From contig CM035808.1 in assembly GCA_020466095.1 (NCBI GenBank), positions 54,522,073 through 54,586,072 on the forward strand: 64,000 nucleotides of DNA, in the 5' to 3' direction. Positions within the stretch are counted from its first letter, which is position 1. Every line of letters starts with the position of its first letter. Source of the stretch: Chlorops oryzae. Its lineage: Eukaryota > Arthropoda > Insecta > Diptera > Chloropidae. The notes beneath the pieces were generated by a model. That model searched no databases and was not told where the DNA came from. It worked only from the letters and a program-made list of their open reading frames with translations. Positions 1 through 9,999 of this stretch are shown one piece after another. Made by a program: the position numbers and the translations under genes.

Positions 1-840
1 TATAATCTCTTGTTGGTGCATTTCCTCTGCTTTCCTATTATCTCTTCTTTATACGCTTCGGGGAGTCGATTCTGTCTAATGTTTACTGGTGGGTGACCCT
101 ATTCAGTGAGAATTTCATTAAGTAAAGTAGTCGTTTAACTTAGATGATCCCCTTTTAGGTGGAAAGCCTCCTGAAAATCTTCACATATTTTCAATAGCGA
201 CGTTCGCCCTTCATCATTAAGGTTAACATCCAGTGACAGCGTGTTGACTAAAATACCTATTCACAATTTAATACCTTATGGTAATTCCTAACTGACACTC
301 GAAACTTCCCTAAATCATTACAACACTAAGATCCACACTCTTCGCTGTTGCCACTGGTGAGTACATACGTTAGAGTTGGGATCTCGCAAACTGGTTCTCG
401 CTAAGTGTGTTTTCCCATTCTTGATCATCGGCTCTTATTACACAAAAGTGTCGATGCTGCATAGTTGATTTCCCAATCGATGCTAGGCGAACATTGCGTA
501 GTCGTAGGTCGAACATTTCAGACTTGCATAAGTTCGACCTTGACCATCAATTTGCTGTTGTTGTTGTTGTGCTCTGCTTCAATTTGCTAACTTGCATTCT
601 AAACAGCTTACGCCCTTTGCTTACGTTTTGCTGTTTTTGTTGTTGTGCCCATTTACCGTGTGCCAAAAATGATCGGGTTGCAGTTTTGGCTTTGCAGTAC
701 AGTGAGGTTGTCTTTGTTGTTGTTGACCGTTTAGCTTGCTCATGAGTTTGTTGCTGCTTCGTAATGTTGAGGTGACCAATGGTTAAAATGTAAAATGCTC
801 GTGAGTCGAATGTTGACTCACAACAACGGGAAGGAGAGGG
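1..840. other. No recognisable gene; TTG/CAA-rich stretch
   Basis: I recognise no protein family or RNA in the first 840 bases. From about 550 to 730 the plus strand is rich in TTG triplets (CAA on the minus strand), which keeps short frames open on both strands by composition alone. The stretch lies downstream, on the minus strand, of the decayed coiled-coil frame at 881-1350, so it may be the rest of the same old retroelement, but nothing in the sequence proves this. Confidence 0.3.
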
Positions 841-880
841 CAAAGTGCGACAGAGATTCTGTAAACTGTCTCGTTAATTT

Positions 881-1350
881 CTAACTTCTACCTTGAGGTA
901 TTCGGTTTCCTTCTAACTGTTCCCTCACTGCTGCCTTACTCCGTTCCAATTCCTCAGCTACTTGTCCTCCTACAGCACTACTTAATGCTTTTTATAGTAT
1001 CTCGTTGTTGGCTTCAGACTCCTCAATGAGAACTGCGCTAGCCTTTATTCGTTTACTTAACCCTTGGCAATTCTTTTCTAAAAGGGCGACTGTTTCTCTC
1101 AACTGACTAATTTTCTCCTTATTCTTTTCGGTATTTCCACCAACGCAATGCTTGGCGTTTTCTAAGAGAAAAAAAGCTTCTTCCAAACGGGTATAGCGCT
1201 TGACCGCTGGGTTGTCCTCTAATAAGGTAACTGTCTCCCTACTGGGATTTATTTGTTTCGTAAGGTCCCAAACTTCCGCTAAAATAGTTGTTGCTCTATC
1301 TTCTGATTGCCTTAAATTCTGCTTTAATTCTCATACTGCCTTTTCCATTT
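881..1350 (-). pseudogene. Decayed coiled-coil ORF, possibly retroelement gag
   Basis: One minus-strand frame runs about 155 codons from an ATG near 1350 to a TAG near 881, broken by two in-frame stops (a TGA after the fifth codon and a TAA near 990). The translation is hydrophilic, rich in Glu, Lys, Leu and Gln, and has the spacing of a coiled coil (for example LRETVALLEKNCQGLSKRI). There is no zinc knuckle, protease or RT motif. Such helical frames occur in gag genes of LTR elements, so a retroelement origin is the best guess, but I cannot name a family. Confidence 0.25.
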
Positions 1351-1700
1351 AGTCAGACTTTACGGTAAAGAAAAAAACCATCTGATTGTATTTTATTCAT
1401 GAGAGTATGTCCAACTAGAAAAATTTAAGCGAGTAGACAGAAAATTGATTCCTGATTCGCACCACCACAATGTTTTTATTTTTCCCTGGCGTGGGGCTTA
1501 CTACTCTTATTACGAAAACACAATTTAAAGGATGTATCGGCCCGCTAATATTTACGAATGATGTACTATCATACGTATCATCCAGACAGGTTCAATCTTA
1601 TATAGAGAATATAATAGCAATATCACACATAGTTTGCACAGAGAGAAGGAGAATAAGAGAAACTATAATTTTTCGTCCAATTGCTCTAAAACATGACCTG

Positions 1701-1703
<3 letters not shown>

Positions 1704-1761
<58 letters not shown>

Positions 1762-1770
1762 ATATATATA
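1704..1770. repeat. (TA)n microsatellite
   Basis: An almost pure TA dinucleotide run of about 67 bases with one CTC interruption. It accounts for the Ile-Tyr repeat in the overlapping short frame, which is therefore not a gene. Confidence 0.9.
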
Positions 1771-1952
1771 AAATAATGTTGCGAAATGTGTTTGTGTTGA
1801 ACTTTCTCGGCACTGGCAGAACCGATTTACATGCAGTTTTTTTTGTTTGAAAGGTGAAGTCTGCCTGAATGTTTTAAGCTATATGCGACATTGGTGCGTG
1901 TGCGACATTGGTGCGTGTGTCGTGAGATATCAGCATTTTTGTGAGTTGTAAG

Positions 1953-2508
1953 AATTGATAGATAGAAAGATTGATAGATTGATTGATTGACAGATTGATA
2001 GATTGATTGATTGATATATCAAAAGATTGATAGATTGAAAGATTGACAGATTGGTAGGTTGATAGATTGAAAGATTGATAAATTAACAGATTGACAGAAT
2101 GATAGATTGATGGATAAATATATTGAAAGATTGATAGATTGAGAAATTGATAGATTGACTGATTGACAGATTGATAGATTGAAAGATTGATAGATCGATA
2201 GATTGATAGATTAAAAGATTGATAGATTGATAGATTGACATATTGATAGGTTGATAGATTGAAAAATTGATAAATTGACAGATTGACAGATTGACAGATT
2301 GATAGATTGATAGGATGACAGATTGATAGATTTATGGATAAATATATTGAAATATTGATAGATTGACAGATTGATAGAATGTCAGATTTATAGATTGATG
2401 GATAGATGTATTGAAATATTCATCGATTGACAGATTGATAGGTTGAAAGATTGATGATAGAAGGATAGATAGATGGATAGATGAATAGAGAGATGGATAG
2501 ATAGATAA
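1953..2508. repeat. GATTGATA-type tandem repeat array
   Basis: About 555 bases of degenerate tandem repeats built on GATTGATA and GATTGACA units, drifting to GATGGATA at the right end. No coding. The right edge runs directly into the Helitron helicase fragment, and the same GATGGATA motif reappears at about 3343-3376, just before the second copy of the helicase segment. Confidence 0.9.
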
Positions 2509-2582
2509 CACCTATTCCCTAAATTAGATGGGGGAATAATTTTACCGAGATTGCACTGCAGCCGGTATCTAGGTTATTTAAA

Positions 2583-3376
2583 ATGAAAGGGCAGCAAAGC
2601 AGGCTTTTCGGTGGTGCTGTACTGCTGCTGTCCTGTGATTTTAGACAGACATTGCCCGTTATTCCCCGCGCTACATATGCGGATGAAATCAACGCGTGTA
2701 CAAAACAATCACATCTATGGCGAAATGTCAGTACATTATGTTTTAACACAAATATACGTGTTCAACTGCAAAACGATCCATTGGAACTATCATTCTCCGA
2801 GCAATTGCTCAACATTGGAAATGGAACAATACTATTGCATGGGGACACACGATGCATCAAATTGCCAGGAAATTTCTGCAACATGGTAAATGCGAAAAAT
2901 GCTTTGATTGAAAGCATATTTCCAGATTTAAAAGCTTATTATCTTAATCATGCGTGGCTTCGTGAACGAGCTGTTTTAGCTGCAAAAAATATCGATGTTG
3001 ACTCTATTAACTTTAAAATACAACAGTCATTGCCCGGCAATGAGATATTGTTCAAATCAATCGACGCTGTTACCAATCCTGACGAAGCAGTAAACTATCC
3101 TGTTGAATTTTTGAATTCGCTGGATTAACCAGGAATGCCACCACATAACTTACGATTAACACTGGTTCACCTATCATTTTGCTTCGGAATTTAAATGCAC
3201 CTAAGCTATGCAACGGTACACGATTAGTTATAACAAAAATAATGGTTAATGTTCTTCAAGCTACAATTTTGAACGGAAAATTTGAAGATCGTCTTCCGAT
3301 GGCACGCTGTCAAAGTAGCCGTTTGTTTACTTTTGTTGCGGTGGATAGATGGATAGTTAGATATACAGATGGATAA
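2583..3376 (+). pseudogene. Helitron PIF1-like helicase fragment
   Basis: Reads as the C-terminal half of a Helitron helicase. A Walker-B-adjacent segment (FGGAVLLLSCDFRQTLPVIP) is followed by the usual stretch with ADEINAC and, in another frame, LRNLNAPKLCNGTRL. The family is a SF1 helicase of the Rep/Hel protein that drives rolling-circle transposition. Lesions are visible: a TAA at 3126-3128 and a one-base loss near 3166 that moves the reading to the frame of LRNLN. The N-terminal Rep domain and helicase motifs I-II are absent, so the piece cannot be functional. The Asp of the GDFRQ-type motif follows a Cys instead of the usual Gly. Confidence 0.85.
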
Positions 3377-3467
3377 CAGCTAATCCCCAAATTAGATAGG
3401 GGAATAATTTTACCGCTGCAGTCGGTATCTAGGTTATTTAAAATGAAAAAGCAGCAAAGTAGGCTTG
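3362..3467 (+). repeat. Second copy of Helitron segment 2506-2613
   Basis: From GATAACA through the ATGAA(A/G)AAGCAGCAAAG-type segment this stretch matches 2506-2613 with scattered substitutions and a 6-8 base gap. It suggests an 860-base partial tandem duplication whose second copy is truncated. Confidence 0.75.
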
Positions 3468-3814
3468 GGCAAAAAATACGAATTCACCAAGCTATTTAAA
3501 ATTTTAATGTAACAAACTTTCAAATCATAAAAAAAAATTTATTTTTATTTAACTCGGGAGTAAGCGCATTTCAGTGAATATTAAGTCTATTATATTCACA
3601 GTTAAGTACATAAAACAATGCCACGTTTCCGTGGGAGAGGAGGAATTAGTGGTCGATAGTAGTTTAAGTAAAAATTTATAGCATAATGTTTAAATTTCAC
3701 ACAAAGAATGAATAAAAACCTAGAGTATTTAAAAACATACTACTTTACCACTTTTACTACTTTTTCCCAATATCAACCTGTAGCGGGAGAGGAAACGAGC
3801 GCGGGTCATACGAA

Positions 3815-3856
3815 GCTGGCGCGAAGGCTCGCGGAGCGAGCCTTGGTGCCAGCTAG
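3815..3856 (+). mobile_element. Helitron 3' terminus (hairpin plus CTAG)
   Basis: A hairpin with a perfect 9-bp inner stem (AAGGCTCGC / GCGAGCCTT, loop GGA) and a mostly paired outer stem ends in CTAG followed by T. This is the 3'-terminal signature of Helitrons: a short GC-rich hairpin just before CTRR, inserted in front of T. It lies about 440 bases downstream of the helicase remains on the same strand and probably closes the same decayed element, though an independent non-autonomous copy is possible. Confidence 0.75.
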
Positions 3857-3882
3857 TATATATATATATATATATATATATT
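3857..3882. repeat. (TA)n microsatellite at Helitron target
   Basis: Short TA run directly after the Helitron CTAG end, consistent with Helitron insertion into an A/T target. Confidence 0.7.
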
Positions 3883-4010
3883 TCAAATGCATCAGAGATT
3901 TCTTTTTAAAAAAATTATGTGATTTCTTTAAAATCGGACAACCATTGAAATGTTATTTTCTCACTTCTTCTCCTCTTGTACTTAGCACTTCGAGATATAT
4001 ATAATTTCTT

Positions 4011-4902
4011 ATACCCGACACACTCTGTGTCGAGGGTATATTGCGTTTGTGTGGTTGTGTGTAACACCCAGAACCAGTCGAGATAGACCATACAAAATAT
4101 ATATAGAAATGATCAGCGTCACCAGGAGATCCGAATTAGCCATGTCCGTCCGTCTATCCGTCTGTTTGTATACAGTTATCTTATCGAAGGAGTTGAGCTA
4201 TCTTGACAAAATTAAGTACGCGTGCTCACGGCGACATGACTAAGAACAAGTTCGAGAATGGACCCGATCGGACCATTTTTAGGAGTACCTCCAGTACTAG
4301 GGTCTGTTACGAAAACCACAAAAAGTTCTCTAAAATCGAAGTTTTTCAACATATTGAAATGAAATTACGTATTTGAACATGTTTAAAGGCAGGCTTTTTT
4401 TAAAAATTTAGAAAAGTGGGCGTGGCAGAAGAACGTTTTTCGAAAATTGTCCCTACACGCGAAATTCAAGCGGGACTTGCCGAAATTTGGCACTTATGAT
4501 CCCTTTGTAGCCATAACCACCCTCCCAAAAAATTTCCTTAGTGGATCCATTATTAAGAGTACCTTCAGTACTTGGGTCTGTCACAAAAATCGCAAAACTG
4601 CCTCAAAATCGGACTTTTTCAACATATTTCAATTAAACTTAGAATTCGAGTGTATATTTAGGCCTCCGATTAGAGTTGCAAAAAAATGGAAAAGTAGGTG
4701 AGGAAAAGGGGCGGTTTTCATAAAGGAATTTAACAAACGTCGGTATATGGGGCCTCTAATGGCCTTAAAAACCACTTGAATTTTCTTACTTAGTGGTCCT
4801 GTTTTTTGGGCGTGGTTTAAAAATTATTTAAACATGTGTGTCTGTGTCGGGTATTTTATTGTCAGGCTCTCCTGACTATAACACCCTTACTTGTTTTTTT
4901 TT
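4011..4902 (+). mobile_element. Mini-me/DINE-like interspersed repeat
   Basis: Starts with a hairpin TATACCC..GGGTATA (4011-4041), carries a GTCC/GTCTG run at about 4146-4170, and ends with a TCAGGCTCTCCTGACTATAA-type segment before a T run. A hairpin GGGTATA head followed by a (GTCY)n proto-microsatellite is the hallmark described for dipteran mini-me and related non-coding repeats. A related but different repeat sits at 62766-63050. There is no coding capacity. The family name is an inference from structure. Confidence 0.55.
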
Positions 4903-4953
4903 AGAAACCGAAACGTGAAATAATAAGTACCCTTAATTTTTTACAGAAATTAG

Positions 4954-5171
4954 GAGAACACACAACAGCACAATCAAAGGTTCGCAGAGCTACATCGATC
5001 GTTTTCTTTCTTTATTTAATTCAAGCGATCGCAGCGTAGTCTAACCAGCCCTTGCTATGAACGGGAAGAACACACGACAGCACAAACAAACATTCGCTGA
5101 GTTACAAAGATCGTTTTCTTTCTTTATTTAATTCAACAGATCTCAGCGTAGTCTAGCGAACCCTTGCTATG
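4954..5171. repeat. Imperfect tandem duplication, ~110 bp x 2
   Basis: Two copies (4954-5059 and 5066-5171) share GAACACAC.ACAGCACAA, the run TCGTTTTCTTTCTTTATTTA, CAGCGTAGTCTA and CCCTTGCTATG, with some divergence. It precedes the Penelope-like element; I cannot assign it to a family. Confidence 0.75.
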
Positions 5172-5499
5172 TGCATGCTTGACTTGTCTTTTGATGGCAA
5201 AGGGAAACTTAAAAGTGAGCGGCAGCGGAGACAGCACACTGCGAGTGCAGCTCGTACGCTTTATCGCTCTGGTTTGAATGAATCCTTACTTTGTATAAAT
5301 GAATGAATGAATTCGGAGGAAGTTAAAGATTTTCGTCCGAATTCTCTGAAAATAGAAGTATATAAAATCTCGATGAAGAAAAACCATAACTTAATAAACA
5401 GCCTTTTCAAACAAAACTAAAACTTTCACAAAACTACATTGAATTAAGACAAAAACAACAATTGACATGCTTCCTCCGAATCATCTTTTGACGTACCGT

Positions 5500-6067
5500 G
5501 CTACAACTTAGCCAAATAAATTGGGACAATTTATAAAAATATCATATCAGATATACATCAAAAATTCCTTCGCTTTAAGATACGACATCCAAAATATTAA
5601 AGCAGAAAATGGTGAAATTCTTGTCTCTTTTGATGTCATTGCACTTTTCACAAACATTCCGACACAGCTGGCTATTAGGACGATCATGCAACAGTGGAGC
5701 AAAATTGAGCAAAAAACCAAAATTCCCAAAAAGACTTTTCAAACACTTTTTGAATTTTGTTTAAAGGACAACAACTATTTCGTTTGCAATTGAACTTTCT
5801 ACAATCAAACACTTGGCATGCCGATGGTAAATCCATTATCACCGACGATAGCTGACATAGTTCTTGACAAAATACTGACGGACAGTATAAATGAACTAAA
5901 TACCCAAAACATACATATAAAATACATAAAAAGAAAAAAAATATGTAGATGAGATATTTGCAATAATAAAGGAAACCGCAAAAACAACAATACTGGATAT
6001 TCTCAACGGACAACACCAAAAAATTAAATTCACAATGGATATAGAAGACAAAAAGAGCATTGCATTT
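5500..6067 (+). pseudogene. PLE-1 reverse transcriptase, broken
   Basis: Penelope-type RT core. RT motif A reads SFDVIALFTNIP, motif B reads QTLGMPMVNPLSPTIAD, and the catalytic box reads YVDE instead of YVDD. Lesions: a TAA within the LAK segment, a frameshift before KNSFALRYD, a TGA at 5791-5793, and a frameshift in the A-rich run near 5930-5940. The frame stops at the jockey insertion and resumes at 7017 with FLDTKL, the segment that follows YVDD in this family. No function is possible. Confidence 0.85.
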
Positions 6068-6375
6068 TTTTTTTTTTTTTTAAACGTTTTATTATTTATT
6101 GTATCACTCCTGTAAAGTAGGAGTCTAGCAATAAGTTTCAAAATCTTATACCTAGTTTAACAAAACTACAGATCACAAAGCATTTCCTTAATTTCGAAAA
6201 GTTTATGAGTCGCAAGTTTTTATCAATAGCGGGCCTCAGGTAACGTTAACTAGGCTTAACTGATGTGTGAAGGAGCACGCGAAATATTTCCGGTGTTTTC
6301 CACTAGGGTAAACGATTTAATCAGCTAGGAGAGCTGATTTGTTACAACCGCATATATGCATACAGGAAGCGCGTA

Positions 6376-6625
6376 GCTGTTTTGACGTTGATTGCATGGA
6401 GAAATGCATTGGGTGCTAGGAGCACCCACCGAGATACCGATAAGCTAAAAGAGCTGTTTTGACGTTAGATTGCATGGAGAAATGCATTGGGTACTAGGAG
6501 CACCCACCGAGATACCGATAAGCTAAAAGAGCTGTTTTGGCGTGGATTGCATGGAGAAATGCATTGGGTACTAGGAGCACCCACCGAGATACCGATCAGC
6601 TGTTTTGACGGACGTGCATGGAATG
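6376..6625 (-). repeat. ~78-bp tandem repeats in LINE 3' UTR
   Basis: About three copies, at 6398, 6476 and 6553, of a unit containing GGAGAAATGCATTGGGT, GCACCCACCGAGATACCGAT and AGCTGTTTTGACG. They lie between the ORF2 stop and the poly(A) tail, so they are a 3'-UTR minisatellite of the jockey-type family. Confidence 0.85.
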
Positions 6626-6649
6626 CACCAAGAAACGCGTGTCGATCTG

Positions 6650-7004
6650 CTAGGGAAGCAGAGTTGATGGATGTGCATGGAAAGCTCCTGCTGTAGAAGA
6701 ATGATTTGAAATCGCTGGTCGATCATTCCTTTTTAATCTCGAAGAGTTCGATATGTTCGACAGTCCACGCGCAAGTGGATTTACATGAGTTCGCAATTTA
6801 TTAAAATACTTTTCTTTGATTTTGGTGAACTCAGCTTTGACCAGTTCAACGTTTAACTCTCTATGAATCCGTTCATTTGAGATAAACCAAGGAGCTCCCG
6901 TTATAGTCCTTAGTATTTTGGACTGCGCTCTTTGCAGGATTTCTATATTCGAAGCGCTTGCATTCCCGTACAATTGTAACCCGTACATCCATATTGGTTT
7001 TATT
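6650..7004 (-). pseudogene. Jockey-type ORF2 C-terminus
   Basis: About 118 codons matching the region after the RT domain of jockey-clade ORF2: KPIWMYGLQLYG, then LQRAQSKILRTITGAPWF and a NERIHRELN-type segment. Endonuclease and RT are absent because the copy is 5'-truncated, so this is the tail of a reverse transcriptase that can no longer act. It is open to its stop, which suggests a fairly recent insertion. It is related to, but not the same family as, the element at 15145-25800. Confidence 0.8.
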
Positions 7005-7016
7005 AGCATTGCATTT

Positions 7017-7382
7017 CTGGACACAAAACTTCACCGCAGAGAAAATGGAATATCGATGAACTGGAACACCAAGGACGTTGCATCTGGCAGAATAATGAAC
7101 TTTCACTCAAATCACCATTTTGGTCAAAAGAAAAACACAGCCACAAATTTAATAAGGAAAATGTTAACACTAAGTGACACAGAATTCAAATCTGAAAATC
7201 TCAAAAAAATTAAAGAAACATTAAGGAAAAATAGTTATCCGGAGCCCTTAGTCAACAGACTCATACGAGAAGCTGAACTAAAGTTGAAGAATCCAAATTT
7301 GACAAAAAAACAGAGAACGACAAATCAATCATACATCCCAACCACATATATATACAAACTCTCACTGACCCAAGAACTCTAA
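7017..7382 (+). pseudogene. PLE-1 linker after RT
   Basis: Continuation of the PLE-1 protein after the jockey insertion: FLDTKL, then NWNTKDVASGRIMNFHSNHH and a LSDTEFKSENLKKIKETL segment ending in RLIREAEL. This matches the conserved stretch between the RT and the GIY-YIG domain in Penelope-like proteins. The frame shifts near 7340-7380 before the endonuclease. Confidence 0.8.
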
Positions 7383-7399
7383 AGAACACAATTAAACAA

Positions 7400-7924
7400 A
7401 AGCAATTCAATTTTGCATATAAAACTCACACAAGGCTAAGAAATGTCTTTACAAAAACAAAAGACAAAATTCCTAAAGAACAACAACACAACTTTGTGTA
7501 TGAGATCAAGTGCAAAGGGAACCAAGACAAAAATTGCGATCTGATTTACATAGGGACAACAAAGAGAGCACTCAGTACTAGACTCTCAGAGCACGAAATA
7601 GACGCAAAAAACAAAAAACGAAACACAGCACTAGCTTGCCACTTGACAATGGAAGGACATACAGCTGATTTCGAATACGCGCGAATATTAGACATATACA
7701 GACGATGGAACACTAGACTAACGCTAGAAACCTTAAGGATACAACAACAATTTACGCGGGCGATGAACGTCAAAGAGGACAAAGACAAAATCAGCTGTGA
7801 ATATACAAATGCTTTTATTAAGAAGTATTCATTCTTGACTACTCCAAACCATCCGACCGAATTAGAGGGAAAAAAGTTTTTTAAAGAAAAAAAAAAAATA
7901 AAAACAATAAAAAATGTAATATAG
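7400..7924 (+). pseudogene. PLE-1 GIY-YIG endonuclease domain
   Basis: A C-terminal GIY-YIG-type nuclease typical of Penelope-like elements. The core reads VYEIKC, then LIYIGTTKRALSTRLSEH (Tyr, the YIG tripeptide and the downstream Arg and Glu-His of the family are present). It makes the nick that primes reverse transcription. The coding frame also extends upstream of 7496 through FAYKTHTRLRNVF. It is intact as a domain but detached from the RT by a frameshift, so this copy is non-autonomous. Confidence 0.85.
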
Positions 7925-8044
7925 GAAATGTAAAAATTAATATTTTATACAAAAATGTAAGTTTAAAAGGATTTTTTCTAAAATGTACATTTTAATTGAA
8001 AAATTTTAAATGTGTGGAAAAAATTTATTCTCAATAAAAAAGAC

Positions 8045-8084
8045 TCCCTGAGGAAGACTACATAGCTAGTCGAAACGCGTAGGA
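8045..8084 (+). ncRNA. Hammerhead-ribozyme-like motif, PLE-1 3' region
   Basis: The sequence has CTGAGGA, then A, a stem GACTA/TAGTC with loop CATAGC, then GAAA, then CGCGT and A. A 3-bp stem I (TCC at 8045-8047 with GGA at 8082-8084) closes it, and stem III is a very short A-C..G-T pairing. Core CUGANGA and GAAA with H17 = A fits a minimal type I hammerhead, a motif reported from the pseudo-LTRs of Penelope-like elements. One extra A between the core and stem II departs from the canonical form. Cleavage activity is not shown. Confidence 0.6.
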
Positions 8085-8090
8085 TGAAAA

Positions 8091-9990
8091 AGGAATTCGG
8101 AATCGTTTGAATTGATTCAAACTTGTCGACCAATAAACCCGCACTATAACACATAATTTAGGAAGCTTGGTCAAATAAAACTAACTCGATGTTTCTCTTT
8201 GAAAATTTTGCACCTTCTAATTTTGCGTTATTTTTCTTAATTAATTTTGTAAGCGTATCTCCTCAATACATAACCATTCTATGCTGCTCCTACAGTGATT
8301 TCTCTGTTCAATTCTTACATAGGGCCACGCCTTAATGGGCGAGGTTACTACATAACCAAATTCAACATTTCGATAACGCTACAATCGATGTCAGCAAACG
8401 TAGGGTGCAACGTCGGTGACGCTGCGCAAACGGTTCCCCCGCTCAGCAATTTAAACATGTATATATATTATATTTTCTTTTTTTTTTATTATAAATTTTA
8501 ACCGTTTTCATATATTGTATGGACCAGACTGACACTTCACAGATTTTGAGCAAAATTTTTATAATTATACATATATATATATCGGAATATTGGTATCCTG
8601 TCCCAGACCATTGACTAATGGTTGGTCAGGACATTCATTCCTTCTTGCTGCTCCTCTTGTAAAGGGGAGATTATTGATCCTCATTTAATGCTTAAATATA
8701 ATACTTTCTGTATATTTATTTTCTTTTATTTTTCTCCCTTCCGAAAACTTCTGATCTTTTCCTTTTCAATTCTTCTATACGAAAACTTCGTATTTTATAG
8801 TTCAGAGCTTTTTTTGAATAATCATTTCTTAAGACAGACAGTAGCATATTCGGTACAAAGTTGTACGCTTTCACCTCGCTCTCAAAGCAGCTTACTTTAG
8901 CTAAGAGAATCATAAAACAACATATGACAACACATCCAATGTTATACCACGAAACGGCCATTCTGACAATCACACGTCCTCGAGTGTAATACGAACAAGC
9001 TATTTCTTATTATTTATTAGTTTTTTTCTCTCTGAATTACAATAGGTTATTACAATAGGTTACATTATTTATTATTATTCATTAATTCTTTTCTCTCTGA
9101 ATTACAATAGGTTATTGCAATACAATTCAAAAGCCAGGACACATGATTGCTTTTATTTAGTCATAAATAAAAAAAACTACCACTCGATCTTCCTGACTAT
9201 AACTCGTCCTCGTGTAGGTCTACAAAAAATTAATTTTAGAGTCAAAACATCAAGCTACCCAGGTATTTTATTTAAAACTTAAATAAGGATTGGTTCCCAC
9301 TAGAGCTGAACATTCAACATTCTAAGCTTTACAGCACTGACGTCTCTTTCAACGCCTTCACTACTGACATCTTTTTCAACGCCTTCACTCGTGACATACA
9401 TGTTGAGGCTACTCTCGCTAAACGTGTCAAGCTCTGTGGGTACTAGTGAGTCCGGTAATTTTTGCAAGTATTCATGTGAACACTTGTAAAGGGTAGGCTA
9501 GACGATATGGTTAATAACCAAATTTTGGCTGTTTTTGAGTAATTTTTTGTCCCAATCCAGTCCAAACCGTGTAACCACCAACCATACGTATGGTCAAATG
9601 TCATTTGGTTACGTTTGTTCATGCTGCAGCCAAACGTTTGGATGCCAAAGTAGCCATATCGTGTAACACCCCTTTGGGACAACACGGACAAATTTGTTTA
9701 ACAAATGGGACGAATTTGCGCTGATTTGTCATTTGGTCAAGCTCAAAAATAGACCCATGACCAAATGGCAAACGTTTGTGTCGAAACTTAAGATAAATTT
9801 AAGCGGTTTTTAAAAAAAAGTGGTTTTATATATTTATTTCAACAGAAATCTAAAATTTTTTGAAAGAAATCGATATTCAACGTATCGATGCTTTCCCATC
9901 GCTAATTAAACACATTCTTGTGATAGCAACCCACGCGGTAAGTACGTGAATAAATTTTTTTATAAAGTTATTTTTAAATAACAATGATGT
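8091..9990. other. No recognisable gene; short tandem duplications
   Basis: No protein family found. Visible structure: an AT run near 8565-8581; a duplicated segment containing TCTCTCTGAATTACAATAGG (about 9010-9052 and 9070-9116); and a 29-bp duplication with TTTCAACGCCTTCACT (about 9340-9395). From about 9500 the sequence repeats CATTTGGT/ACCAAATG-type words and may be the left flank or left end of the Harbinger element, but I could not fix a terminal inverted repeat. Confidence 0.35.
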
Positions 9991-9999
9991 TTAAAGGCA

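Larger units (their letters stand above)
6068..7004 (-). mobile_element. 5'-truncated jockey-type LINE inside PLE-1
   Basis: On the minus strand the segment runs from the C-terminus of a jockey-type ORF2 at 7004 to a poly(A) tail, seen as the T run at 6068-6081. It is flanked by an exact 12-bp duplication AGCATTGCATTT (6056-6067 and 7005-7016). Target-primed insertion with 5' truncation and variable-length duplications is the normal outcome for this clade. Removing the segment and one duplication rejoins the PLE-1 frame. Confidence 0.9.
5490..8090 (+). mobile_element. Penelope-like element PLE-1, decayed, 5'-truncated
   Basis: A reverse transcriptase of Penelope type begins at the LAK..G.IYKNI segment (about 5500) and is followed by a C-terminal GIY-YIG endonuclease (7496-7924) and a 3' region with a hammerhead-like fold. 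Everything N-terminal to this point in the RT is missing. The body is interrupted at 6068-7004 by a jockey-type insertion with a 12-bp target duplication (6056-6067 and 7005-7016). It belongs to a family distinct from the array at 29036-41480. Confidence 0.85.

Noticed and set aside
1470..1850. 126-codon open frame with Ile-Tyr repeats
   Set aside because: The frame is open because it crosses a (TA)n microsatellite; no domain is visible on either side.
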